Part shown: positions 24,641-36,099 of the stretch, piece by piece
Layout: the number at the start of each line of letters is the position of its first letter
Numbering within the stretch: position 1 is the first letter of the stretch
NCBI GenBank assembly: GCA_051453625.1
Contig: JBOZIK010000001.1
Span: 214,227,382-214,291,381 of the forward strand
Direction of reading: 5' to 3'
From: Welwitschia mirabilis
Taxonomy: Eukaryota; Gnetophyta; Gnetopsida; Welwitschiales
DNA length: 64,000 nt
Program-made: the position numbers and the translations under genes
Notes under the pieces: model-generated
Databases searched by the model: none
The model's input: the letters and a program-made list of their open reading frames with translations, nothing else
Told to the model about the DNA's origin: nothing

Positions 24641-26311
24641 TTTCAGAAGTTTTTTAGATCTTTGGCTATTCATTAAGGAAATAAACACAACATTAATGGT
24701 GCTTCCTATGATAACAATAATCATAGACTCAAAATCTACTTTCGTAGAGTTAAATGCGTATCTCTCCTATTAGTGTTTGGCCACCTTAGCCATAGCCATA
24801 GCCAAAGGCTCGGTTGCAAGTAGGTCTTCCTATATAACCTATGATGGTGATGCAACACTATCCATAGCAAACTCTTGCTTATTCTTAATAGATTCAGTAG
24901 TAATTACTACCTCAATAGGTGCCTCAGGTCAATGAAAGCAGGACTCTTTAGGTTAGTGATTTGTAGTATCAGATGGATGAAAATTATCTTCATGGATGTT
25001 CTATAGTTACCAAAGAGGTACATTTCATTTTGTCTTGTGAGTTACAAATATGGCTAGGGTTTTTAGTGTGAAATAGTAGTAAATTAGATTACATGTTTTC
25101 AATTTCCTATTGTTTAGCTTTAAATTTTTAATTTTGAATTCAATGCACTTTTCCTTGATTTGAGACTTATGTTTAGTAGAGAAATACATTCATTTTAATA
25201 GTGATAAGAACTTAGACAGGATTTTACAGTGATTCTCCATGAAATATGGATTTGGACGTGACTTAACAGGTCAGATGTATCTATGATAATTACTCTTAGG
25301 CTCTAACATTTTTGTTTATAATGTTTTTGGATCTTTATTTTCTTATTTTAATTAAAGGAATTTATTAACTAGAAAGATATGATTTTGTTTTAATGAAAAT
25401 TCATTTATAACATTCTTTTTTAAGCAAAATATATTGATATTTTTCCATGTAAATTTAGCATTCTTATCCATGTGATGTGCAAACTTTAATTTAGTTTATT
25501 TTCATGTTTTCATTTTTTGTTTCTTTTGTTATTTATGAATTATAGATGAAATGGTACCTCCTATCATGTTTTATTGGATCTTGTAGTTGTAAATAGAAGT
25601 TAAACTCCAATTATTAACTTGTTACATCTGATTTAAAGTTGTGAGAAGACCTAATTTTCATCTTAAATTTTCTATTCCTTTCCCAATGACAATAAAGTAA
25701 CAAGGCCCCTTGCAATATCTTTTCATTGATAAGTGCTTCTTATGAAGGATCATGTCTTGTATATTATTGCACTATCTATGTGTATGCATGGGTTATAGTC
25801 ATGTTCAGAAGCATGATGACAATTTTTATTAGATTTAAATGCCTTATAATAGGAAAACTTATAAATCAAAATTAGTCTTACTAAACTAGTGGACCACAAA
25901 AAGTATCGGTATAAAGACTTTAGCTTTTGGACTAAAAAATCATTGTTATTATTTCTTCTTAATCTAATTTCTATGGAATCAAGAGGATTATGACTCTTTA
26001 TCTTTTAGTATTACTATTTTATCTTATTTATGTTAATTGTCCTATTTTTGATTATTTTGTACTTTTGTTATTAAGGGTAAAAACAAGTATATATGATTAA
26101 CCACATTGCTTTTTTGGTATTGAATTGTATTATAACTTATCCATGTTAACTCTATCTTTAGTCTTCTTAAACTGTGTCTTTGGTTTGAAATGTAAAGTTA
26201 TTTATAATCCAAGTGTTTCTATTTACCATCATTTTTAATAATAATTTATTTAAATTTTAGGTAATAACATTTTTATAATTGTGAGTTCAATTACCTTTTT
26301 AGCATTCCAAG

Positions 26312-27920
26312 ATGAGATATGGTTCAGGCATGTTAGGAATGGATAATTTATCTTGTGAACAAATAGATTTGCTTAATGAAGATAAATGCCATATGAAATA
26401 CGATGGTTATGGCTAGGAAAGTAGGCTTTCAATGGTCTCTAAGCTTATAAATAGAACTATCACATTAAGAGAGTCACCAAATCTTTCTACATGTAGTGAT
26501 TTAGTTGACTTAGATGTGGTAACAAGTACTATGTTTATTTGAATTCAATGGATTTAAGTTCTTAATATAGTTTCAAAATGATAAAATACAAAATGAATTA
26601 TGTATCTTTGTATTATATTTCTATTTACACATAATTAACAAAATGTAAATCAAAATTGATAATCAACATGTTCCAAGTAAAAGATTTTTTTTCCTACTTA
26701 GATAGAAATAAAAACTAATACTATAAGTATAGGTTCATACCCTATGAAGTTATGTTCATACCCACTATAGAAATGATTATGTGAGATTTGAAGGGGGATA
26801 CCTACACCCCACTCTTCCTTATGAGTATTTAACTCCCGACCATAAAAAAATCACTCACGAGTAAGCTAAATCCCTTACCCCATTCTGAGTAAAAGATAAT
26901 AATAACAAACATAGTTTCAAAAATTAATTTTTTTAAAGTTGAGTTTGAAACTATTCATAGTATATTAACCATATTCTATAATATAGGACTTCCATAACAT
27001 TTTCCAATTTCTATACTTGTATTCTTTATGCTAGTATAGCTCTAATCCTTATCTTACTTCTACCAAAATTAAATATTGTGGTTTGATTTTATCTAAATTT
27101 TTTAAACTCTAATGCATTTTATTAATGATATTATTACAAAATTTAAAATTTTATTTTAGTATTTCTAGATTTTTTTGGTCTATTCTAAAATTTGAATTTA
27201 TTTTAAGGTATCCTTGTAATATTCAAAAATCAAAGAAGTGTAGTTTTATTTTTATATCTTTTTATAACTTAATTCAAGCTTTTGATGATATGGTTGATTC
27301 GTTTTGATAGTTATTTTAACAAAAATAATACTTTATTTGTATTTTTTATATCCATTTTTAATATTTGACCATTATGATGGATTATTAATAATCCATGCTG
27401 TAGTTGCTATCGAACATAGTTTTGCAAGAGTTGTGACCTAAGGTGTCAATAAGCTTTTTAAGTTGTATCTTATGAAAATAATGATGGACCTATACTTGAG
27501 GTTTCTTTCCTGATAATTTTTTTAGAGAGTGATAAATTTATAATTTCATAAATGTCCAATTTATGTCTTTCTATTTATTCTAGAAAGAGATCTCTTAATT
27601 AGGAAAACCTTTTTGATAGTAGAAATTGTAAAGCCTCTACAACATTTTAATTACTGCAGAAGAAGAGGTTGCTAGGAAATTCAATAATGCTATGGATCTA
27701 TGGATGAAGCACTCAAATGATATCAAGAATTTAGAAGAACTAAGTATATTTTTATTTTAAAGTCATACTAATATACTATTCTCACTATTTGATTAAGTAA
27801 CAAGTCTATATTTTTGTGCATGCTCAGGTCAGAGAATTTTTAATAAGTGAGGGGAACATACCAAAAGAACAAAGTTTGAAACCGAGATAGCAAAAAACTA
27901 GAAATATGACTGCATGATTT
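26312..27920 (+). pseudogene. Unrecognised exon-like fragments inside the CACTA element
   Basis: Three stretches look spliced. At 26312-26518 there is MRYGSGMLGMDNLSCEQIDL, further codons, one stop and TLRESPNLSTCSDLVDL, ending at a GT donor-like site (GTG|GTAACAAGT). At 27660-27743, after TTACTGCAG, come EEEVARKFNNAMDLWMKHSN and DIKNLEEL, ending AA|GTATAT. From 27828, after TGCATGCTCAG, comes VREFLISEGNIPKEQ in one frame or a short terminal peptide in another. I do not recognise the protein. It may be an eroded TNPA-like gene, a helical host gene fragment carried by the transposon, or chance. The minus frame 27824-28015 is not supported. Confidence 0.3.
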
Positions 27921-27954
27921 TTGTAATTTTTCTTTTTTTTTTTTTTGAATCTAT

Positions 27955-28198
27955 ATCTTTTGAGGTGTTTATTTACGAAAATGCCTAAAAAGCCCTTTAA
28001 AAGCATTTGGGGCATTTTATTAAATAAATGCCTTAAATGTCCTTTAAATGCCTTAAAAACACCTTAAGAGCCTATAGGACTTTAAGATAAGACTGTATAA
28101 AGCATTTTTTGATTAAATGCCTTAAAAGTATTTAAGACATTTTTTAGTGCCTTGTAAGGAATTTTAGAAATGCCTTAAAACCCATAAATCTTGTACTA
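27955..28198 (-). repeat. CACTA right terminal and subterminal inverted repeat
   Basis: Contains at least five ATGCCTTAAA-like words plus their inversions and ends in TCTTGTACTA. Inverted relative to 24211-24440. Confidence 0.75.
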
Positions 28199-29854
28199 TG
28201 GAATTAAGATATTAAGTTGGAATGCCATTAATAAGAGTTGTGATCTTTTATTATATTAGTTAAGAATTATTCGAAATCTATTTTCATGTATGCATCATAA
28301 AAACTTTACATTGTAGCAATGATATACAAGATATCTTTATATGACAAAAAACTAGAAAGAAATATATGACACGAAAGTATGACATTACTATTACTTGCAA
28401 ACCAAAATAATCTATATCTAGTTTTATAAGGGATATTCTAATGTCCATTTTTTCTTTCTATGTATATAATTAGACTAAGAAACTATATCTTGAAGTTGAT
28501 CCTAGATTATATTAAGCATTCTAATTAATTTAAATCCAAAATTTTTTTAACAAGAGTGATTTAAGTTGGTTTTATTATCTTTACTTGCATATAAGATGGT
28601 TAAGTTTAAAAAATAACTCAACCTTTATGGTCCTCATAAAACTTAAAAGATAACTTTCTAAAAGCCTATATAAACAATGGATAAATTCTTTGAGGTAAGT
28701 AATAATTCATGTAAAGCACTATTATATATTTATTGAATAAAAGGAGAAATTGTTTTTCCTTTCAAGGTAAAGATTACTTTGATGTTAGTAGTAATAATAA
28801 AAGTATTTATAAAAAGATGAATAAAAAATTTAATATTTAAGTAGGTCCTAGTTCATAAAAGAAAAGAATAAAAAATATTTGAAAATGTAAAGCAAATTCA
28901 AAGATTCATACTATATTATGGAGTTTGATTTATCATAATTTCTCCATTAGTACACATTTATAGAATTTAGGATTTACTTATAGAAAATCTCATTTTTATA
29001 AGGTTGAGAATTATTTGAGCATGTTTTCTTTCATTATAGAATTAATTAGAATGTGTGGAATTGGAATTGATCCTTTTGTGGTAATATTTAATCAATTGTT
29101 ATGAAAATTAATTTTTGAGATACTTCAAAGGTTTTCTTTTTTTTTTCTTTAGATCCATCTTATACCTAGTTATGTATAACATTTGAAAGCTTAGTTATAA
29201 AGATATTTTACCAACTTGAGCATGATTTCAAATTCCTATAATAGACAAATATGAGTTCTTATAGAATGTTACTTTTAAATCCAGTTTAGAGCTTAAAAAA
29301 ATCATATACATGAGTAAAGATTGATATAATTCACCAAGTAGTGACTTAAACCTTTTGAACTATGATTCTATTTCTTATTTTTATTTCTATGTTTGTCATT
29401 TATTTATCTTAGAATTTATTTTTTAAATTTATTAGTAAACTTATTCATTAGTTCACTTACCTATACTCTATTTTTTTATCTTAATAAAATAATTTATTGA
29501 GGACAACTTCCCATCTCGTACATAAAAATTGCTTAATATGTGCTAATAATAAATAGATCTATATGTATGNNNNNNNNNNATGAGTATTATAATAATACAA
29601 GAATTCAAATAATCCATATCAACTACCCACTGATATGTTAATAATCATCCTCTAAATTATAGTATTACTTATATAATGTCATTTAGAATGTAATATGTTA
29701 TTTTTTTCATTAAAAAATATCATTTAAATGTAATTGCCTTTATGCAATATTTTATTATTTGTGATCTTTTATTAATATTATTTTTCATCAACTTATAATT
29801 ACCCATTATAATAAGTAACTCATCTCAATCAAAAGAATAAAAACATAACTAATT
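28199..29854. other. Unassigned AT-rich region
   Basis: No coding motif, LTR partner or RNA gene recognised on either strand between the CACTA element and the Copia 5' LTR. It contains a 10-N gap. Confidence 0.5.
29570..29579. other. Assembly gap (10 N)
   Basis: Short run of N. Confidence 0.99.
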
Positions 29855-30165
29855 TGAAAAACCATGAGTCTTATGTTAGTTTGTAAGATCATGGTATTTT
29901 ATTATTTTAAGGATAATTTTCTTTATTTTAACTATTTTATTTTATACATTTATATTTTACCTTAATGGGCCATATAAAGTGGGGCATCAATTTAGTTCAT
30001 ATGAAATATGAGACACCTCCTCTTCTATAAATAGGATAAGGCCTATGTTCAATTCATTATATTTCCACTCACTCCTTCTAATGTAAAAGTTTAATGTTTG
30101 ACCTCTTTGATAAATACTACTTTTTTACTCTCTTCATGCATAATTGACTTCATATTTTACTTATA
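29855..30165 (+). repeat. 5' LTR of the plus-strand Copia
   Basis: Starts TGAAAAACCATGAG and matches 39794-40109 through shared blocks such as TTAGTTTGTAAGA, CTATAAATAG and TCTTCATGCATAAT. Confidence 0.85.
30025..30034 (+). promoter_or_regulatory. LTR TATA box
   Basis: CTATAAATAG, a canonical plant TATA box, present at the same place in the other LTR (TATAAATAG at 39965). It would start element transcription some 30 bases downstream. Confidence 0.65.
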
Positions 30166-30177
30166 TGGTATTATAGT
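30166..30177 (+). other. Primer-binding site, initiator tRNA-Met type
   Basis: TGGTATTATAGT directly after the LTR. The Copia PBS is TGGTATCAGAGC, so three positions differ, consistent with C-to-T or G-to-A decay. Confidence 0.7.
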
Positions 30178-31300
30178 TTGGATATGAGTATACTTGTTAC
30201 TAAGTAATATGTTGAAGATTCACAATTTGAAGTTGGAAGTAACTCAAGATTAGGCTTTTTCTATAAAATTTTCATTGTAGGTTTTCTTTATAGTTGCTTC
30301 CCTATTAAGGCCATTATAAAAGCCTTCTTTGATGTAAAACTATTTTAAGAATTGTTGAACTCAGAAGGAAGGGTTTAATGGATTATTCTAAATAAAAATT
30401 TTAACCAAAAACAAAATTAGAATCATAGTATAATAAAAACCTTACTAAGATAATGGGGTTTCTTAACCTTGGTACATCCACACACAGATGGTATCCTCCT
30501 TTCATAACTTTTCATATTCCTAACCCATAAGAAATAATGGTTCTGGATTGTTACCAAACTTATGACAATATGGGTGTCTAACTCATAATTCATCATTCAT
30601 TTCTCCGTAGGAAAACCAACAAAAATATGCACATAGGCACAACCACAAAGTGAGATACTCTTCATAAGATAGCAATATTTTCTCTTCAAGAAAATTTAAT
30701 GTCAGATGCTCCTCATAAGATAGCAAATTCTTTCCCTCATGGAAATACAACAACAATGTGAGATGCTTCTTGGAAGGTAGTAAAATCTTCCTCTTAGATA
30801 AATACAACAATACAAGTACTCGTAGGCACAACCTTAATGCACATCCATATAAGGATTATCTTACAATGAGTTTGATACAATAATGAACTTCATAATAGCA
30901 TTGAAAAATGAGATAGACTAAAAATTTGATATTTAATAAATAAATATAATAAAGCTTTAAATATGTAGCTTTGATGATGATCTTGAATTCCTTATTATTG
31001 TCATCGTTATGAGTGCTCAATAATGATGCTACAAAGTAGGATACAAAAATAAAAGATATAGGTACTAAGATTTCCTTGAAAATGATAGCTTTGATCCTTT
31101 GTGAGTAGTTCCAATAACCTATGTATTTGTTTCTTTTATGCTAAATTCATTTATTATATCCTTGGAAGTATGATTATGGTGTGATATGTTCATCATGTTC
31201 TTCCTTTATACCATTGAAGAGATGTTAGCTGTTTAACCTTGAATAGATATTGTTTGAACTTTTTAATCATTATGCAATGGATAGAAACATCTAGGAATTA
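30178..31300. other. Unassigned Copia interior with a 51-57-bp tandem repeat
   Basis: No gag motif is readable here although it follows the Copia PBS. At 30650-30811 three imperfect units start at 30650, 30701 and 30758, each with GTGAGATGCTYCTCATAAGATAG-like content. On the minus strand the units encode in-frame LLSYEEHLTL-like peptides, which explains the open frame 30583-30831. I do not take that as a gene. Confidence 0.5.
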
Positions 31301-31349
31301 GGCATGCATCTTCATTTTTATTTAACATGAAACTTCTTTAAAGATGTCA

Positions 31350-32700
31350 TGAAAATATAGTTATCTATAAAATTTTTCACCTGGTAGATGTCTTCATTCA
31401 AAGTGCCCAAAACTACATGAAAATTGGATTATATAATCTCTAGTCCTCTATGATCATGAATTCACAATGGAAAACTTCATAACTTATCTAAAACATAAAA
31501 TATTTGTCAAAGCATAAAATGTTACTATTACCTATTCTACTTTAGTATAGACATCTTTAAACATGTACACATATTTTTATAAAAATCAGATACAACTTTT
31601 AGGATAGCCATCTTTAATGAGATAGTCATATTTAACCTATGACTTAAAAGCTAGTACATCATAGATGTATCTAATCTATAGATGTCTTTAACATAGATCT
31701 TGTTAAGAGTCTAGATGTCTTTATCATAAATGTATTTCATTCTATAGATGTCTTTAGTTAATTAATTTGGAAATTTCAATTTTGAGCAACCCCTGGAGTT
31801 GCTTAGGCAAGATTAAGAATAAAGAGTTGAGCAATCAACTACTTACCCTAGTTTGTATAGTAAGCAAGGAGCATTTTTGTATGCAATGAAACATAGTGTA
31901 GTGCAGTGTGGTATTACAACCTTGAATGAAAGCACTACAACAAGAACATACTGACTGCTCAAAGACAAGCGATAGATGCTTATTCCTTGATACGACCCAC
32001 AAAAACAACTACTGTTTGGGTGGTTTCTGAGATATTATCTTAAATGTTTAATACTATATTATGATATTTATCATTTAATTTTCTTGGCATTAACCTACCT
32101 GAATAATGACAGAAAATATTGGACAAGTAGAATCAACAAAATAGATTTATCAATAGTCTCCTTGTTTTTAATGATGTTTAAAACTTGAAAAATTTTATTA
32201 GTATAATCACATTTAATTAATTGAGTTTAAGATATTAATATTTAATGACATAAGAATATAATAATATTTTGCAATATTATTAAAAGATAATGATTTTAAC
32301 CATTTTGATAATTATGTAGATATTCTAAGAAAGGCACATAAATATTTAATAATTTTAATAAATAAAATTTGAAACTAATCAAGAAAAAATATGCTCATGG
32401 TAATGTGCTAACAATAAAATAAGAGCATAGCATTAGGTGTGCCAATTAATACATAATATTAAAGATCATGAGAATATGCCAATAGAAAATGATATTAAAG
32501 CAAGAAAATATGCCAGCATATAAAGATAATAATAAATGTATAACTAGCAAATTATAACAATAATGTATGCTAAACATTAAGAGTGATCATCAATGAACAA
32601 TGATATCACTCAGGGATCCAATCCAACATCTCATAATTAAGTCCTCCATGCCCAATAAGATGTCCTCATGCTAAAAGTTGATTTGTTTAACTAATTTATC
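31350..32700 (-). repeat. Probable 3' LTR region of the SIRE-like Copia
   Basis: It follows the polypurine tract in element orientation. The 31500-31760 part repeats AGATGTCTTTA and ATAGATGTCTT words many times; similar words occur at 34720-34960. No second LTR copy is available for comparison, so boundaries are approximate. Confidence 0.4.
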
Positions 32701-32723
32701 ATTTATTCTTAACTAAGTTTACT

Positions 32724-32740
32724 TCTCCCCCTTTTTAAAC
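32724..32740 (-). other. Polypurine tract of the SIRE-like Copia
   Basis: Minus strand reads TTTAAAAAGGGGGAGA, the classic SIRE/Copia polypurine tract, lying after the post-pol frame and before the LTR-like region. Confidence 0.7.
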
Positions 32741-32999
32741 AACAAATTAAAGGAGCTAATTGATAAGAGCAGAATCACTAGTATAATGTATGCCTTCTCC
32801 TTCTTCATTACTATTTTGTCATTATCATGGATTATAGTGATCTAAATGGAATAAGATGATGAGGATGTTATATGTAATGTATGACACTTCCTAGAAGGAT
32901 GCTAAGAGGTCTCACCTAAGCCCTCATAAGATTGTCTTCTTATACATTAATATGTTTGAGAAGTGATGGATATTTCAAAGAAGCTATCTGTGCTAGTTT

Positions 33000-34035
33000 C
33001 TATAAAGAATGATGGTATTATAATGATGGAAAGTGGTGTTACATGAAAAGGCTTTGTATGAGATGAGAGTGGAGAGGGTATATGTAGTGGAGGTGGAGAT
33101 GGTATGTCTAGTGATGATGAGGGACTAGAAGGTTATAGTGGCTAAGAGGAGTGACAAACTAATATTTTGCAAGATTTCCAATGAAAGATAAGAGGCTAAA
33201 CATCTAATCTCTCTGACTCTATCTCTTACTACCTCTATGAAGAACATAGTGCTTGTTGCTTTATCTACACTTGTGCCTCCATGGGAATCTAGTACTTCTC
33301 CTCAATCTATGCCTTATTTCCTAATGACTCATTTGTAGAATCATTGTCTACTGCTCTATTAGAGTCATAACTTGTGTCATGTATAGCTAAAGGTACTTCT
33401 TCTTTTGATTCTTCCTTTGAGTTTGTTCATGTGAAAGTCCTCATGAATTCCTGACTCTTTGTTAGTGCTTTACCATTACTAGCTTCTACAAACTTTTGTT
33501 TCTTTGGTTTTAACAAATTTCTACAAATTTTTCTAACCATTTCTGTGATTTCATTTAATCCCCTTTTAACTAAAGATGAACTATGTTTAGTAGTAGAATA
33601 AGATCTTTGAAAGTTGAAGACCTCCTACTTGTACTCTTATCTAGTGACACTGGTACTTTTTGTTTTTTATTAAATTTATCTAGAGGTTTTTTTCTAGTAA
33701 GTAAAATTTACTTTAGGAATTACTATATAGGCACTATTAATAATTAACTTGATAAGATAAGTGTGACTTAAAGTTTGACCCTTGCAAAAAAGAATGATAA
33801 TATCCATATATAAGATGAAATCAAAATCTATCTTTAAATGAGTAAGTAAACAGAACATCATAAAAGCCTGTATAAGTTTACAATAACTATAACTATTACC
33901 TTTGATCAAAATATTACAAAACATGATTAAATTAAGAATGGAAGCATCAGGAATCATATTTTTATGCTTTATATTTTCAACAAATTTCATTCTAGGATGT
34001 GTAAATAAAATATTACTCATATTTCTATGTGACAT
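33000..34035 (-). pseudogene. Post-pol ORF of the SIRE-like Copia (plant transposon protein-like)
   Basis: An open minus frame of 113 codons (34035-33694) contains THPRMKFVENIKHKNMIPDA, LIQAFMMFCLLTHLKIDFDF and GQTLSHTYLIKLIINSAYIV. This resembles the putative plant transposon protein domain found after pol or in Orf1 of some LTR elements (pattern: ...L.DA..M.CL.T..KI.F...I...M.........LPY..LIT.I....GV). Readable codons continue to about 33000 in shifted frames: KSTSRRSSTFKDL, then KPKKQKFVEASNGKALT, TNSKEESKEEVPLAIHDTSY and LDSHGGTSVDKATS. That is a charged, low-complexity tail. The function of this ORF is not established; envelope-like roles have been suggested for SIRE. It is separated from RNase H by about 1.1 kb of non-coding sequence. 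Confidence 0.5.
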
Positions 34036-35179
34036 ACTTATAGCTCTTGAAGAAAAAATCTAAGGCAACTTAGAATCATTTATGCCAAGTAATGAGTTTA
34101 TAAACTAGAAGTAATATATAATAGAGTACCTTTTACCTAAGTCTAAAAAGCAAATGTGCTATCATATATCTTATAGATATTAGCATAAAATCCCCTTACC
34201 ACTAGATCTAGTATAATTTAATATAAATCAAATTATTTCTCATCTGAGTCATAAGAAGTAATCCATAAGTTAATCTTTTTGCTATTTCTAGAATCCTTTT
34301 CTATAATTATAGAATTTATCGCTATTGTCTCACCATAAAACGGAACCTCATATTGAGATCTTTAAGGTTCTAATGCTTGTTGTCTTATGAACTATCAATA
34401 GATTTTATTCTAACCATTTTTGAGAAAATATATTAAAATCTAAAATAAAATGAACTAAAAAACAAAGACGCGACTGAACTTATACACTTGTGTAAAAGAT
34501 AGTTGTGTTCTTACTCGCTATGAATATGCCTACCAAAATGAAGACATTTGGCAAGATAAATTTGTGAATATCAGTCCTAAAAAATTATTTGAGAGGAATA
34601 CCTATTAAGTAAAGAGTTTAAAATGACATTTTATGGCTCCTTTTCTAAATAAAAATGGTTAAAACCCTAGGTTTTTAGTGTTTTTTAATTTTTGAAATAG
34701 TATAAAAAAGATGTATACCTGCTAAAACATGTGTAGAACATAAAAAGTAGACATCTATGAAGTTAATGACATCTATTGTTAAATATTTTTTAATACATTT
34801 TCCTACTATTAATATGTCTACCAAATCGAAGAAATTTATTTTGAAAATCTAAAAGATGTACTTGAACTTTGAAGACATTTGTAAAACTTAAGACATTTTC
34901 TCCAAAGACATATACAAATCTAAATATCTCTCTCTGATAGAGGTCTACAACATTAAATTGTTTGCCATGAAATTTTTAAAAATTTTGAAAAAATCTACAA
35001 CTAATACAAACATAGTAATAATACTTCAAAAAAGTAAAGAATCATGCATAAAATTTAAATTTAACTATTACTACATATAACTATAATCTCAACTCATAGA
35101 TAAATACAATGTGGAATGGCATTTTAAATGTTATTAGTTGCATTTTAAATGATATTATCTATTAACTTACATAATTGGG

Positions 35180-35312
35180 TAAGGATCAATCCCAAAGTTC
35201 TTGCATAATTTACCTATCTTTTATTATGTAATGGTTTTATTAACATATCAATAAGTTGATCATTAGAACTAATATATTATAATATGATGTCTTTATTGTA
35301 CTCCTTATGTTG
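35180..35312 (-). pseudogene. Copia RNase H C-terminal end, SIRE-like element
   Basis: The minus strand reads YISSNDQLIDMLIKPLHNKR and then ARTLGLI. This matches the terminal Copia block (YI.T.DQ.ADI.TK.L....F...R..LG). It is fused, across about 20 bases, to the GAG-pre-integrase block. Confidence 0.75.
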
Positions 35313-35324
35313 CATTGACTTCCT

Positions 35325-36010
35325 TTCTTTTCAAGACTTTTCTTATTTGCTTCCCTTTTTGCATGATTTACAACTTTGATTATCAATGTTTTTTAACTTG
35401 GAAAGTTCTATTACCATTTCTTTTGCAAACATGATTTTGAGTAGATCTTTATTTACATGTCCAAGATTCTTATTTCATAGCTATTCTTCACCTCTTTTTC
35501 TTAATAAACACTTGGTTTCATTGTTAGGTATATCTTGCAAAGTAGTAATATAAACATTTGACATCCTTATACCAGTAAATAAATATTTTATTGACTCTTA
35601 TTCTCTAATTATACAATCATCTTTTGTAAAAGTAACAAAAACATTTAAATCACATTTTAACTTAAAATATTATACTACAAACCTTCCACAAAAAATACAT
35701 CCTTTACCTCTAGTAGATTACCTCCTCTAATAGTTCCAATACCTTTGACTAGAGCTTCTATGTTATCTTCAAAGTTACCACTACTTTGCCTTATTCCATC
35801 AATATGATAAAGCTAGATTTATCCCCCATAATATGTCTTGAGTATTCATTATCAATGTATCAACCATGCTTTTTCACTACTCTAAGTGTAATTGGTGTTA
35901 AAAGTACTAGTTTTGATTTTAGCATCGATATGTTTTTTGATTTATCCTACATAAAAATTTGAACCATTATACTGGGTCTCTAGATATTGTTAGTATAATA
36001 CCTATTTTTA
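35325..36010 (-). pseudogene. Copia protease and GAG-pre-integrase, SIRE-like element
   Basis: At about 35870-35800 the minus strand reads KKHGXYIDNEYSRHIMGDKS (one stop) and SFI. This matches the Copia protease (WYLDSGCSRHMTGD...F), with the catalytic DSG changed to DNE. At 35490-35350 it reads LGHVNKDLLKIMFAKEMVIE, LSKLKNIDNQSC and KSCKKGSK, the GAG-pre-integrase zinc block (LWH.RLGH........L.......GLP.L.....C..C..GK). The integrase core should follow but is deleted. Confidence 0.75.
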
Positions 36011-36099
36011 TATTTGATTGGACATTTATGTTGATAATGACCTCTATTATGACAATAAGAGAAAATAATATTATTTGAAAATATTAAATGCTCATACCT

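Larger units (their letters stand above)
24211..28198. mobile_element. CACTA (En/Spm-type) DNA transposon
   Basis: The left end starts CACTACAAGATATCTAGG and the right end finishes ...ATAAATCTTGTACTA. That is the inverted complement of the left end with the last bases changed (expected TCTTGTAGTG). Flanking bases 24208-24210 and 28199-28201 are both TGG, the 3-bp duplication this superfamily makes. Both subterminal regions are full of short CCTTAAA/TTTAAGG words (for example TGCCTTAAA), as in CACTA elements whose TNPA-type protein binds subterminal repeats. No TNP2-like transposase was recognised in the 4-kb interior, so this is probably a non-autonomous or decayed copy. Gene-like fragments inside are listed separately. 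Confidence 0.8.

Noticed and set aside
27824-28015. Minus-strand open frame with a lysine run
   Set aside because: Lies over the CACTA subterminal repeat and a T-run; no family motif.
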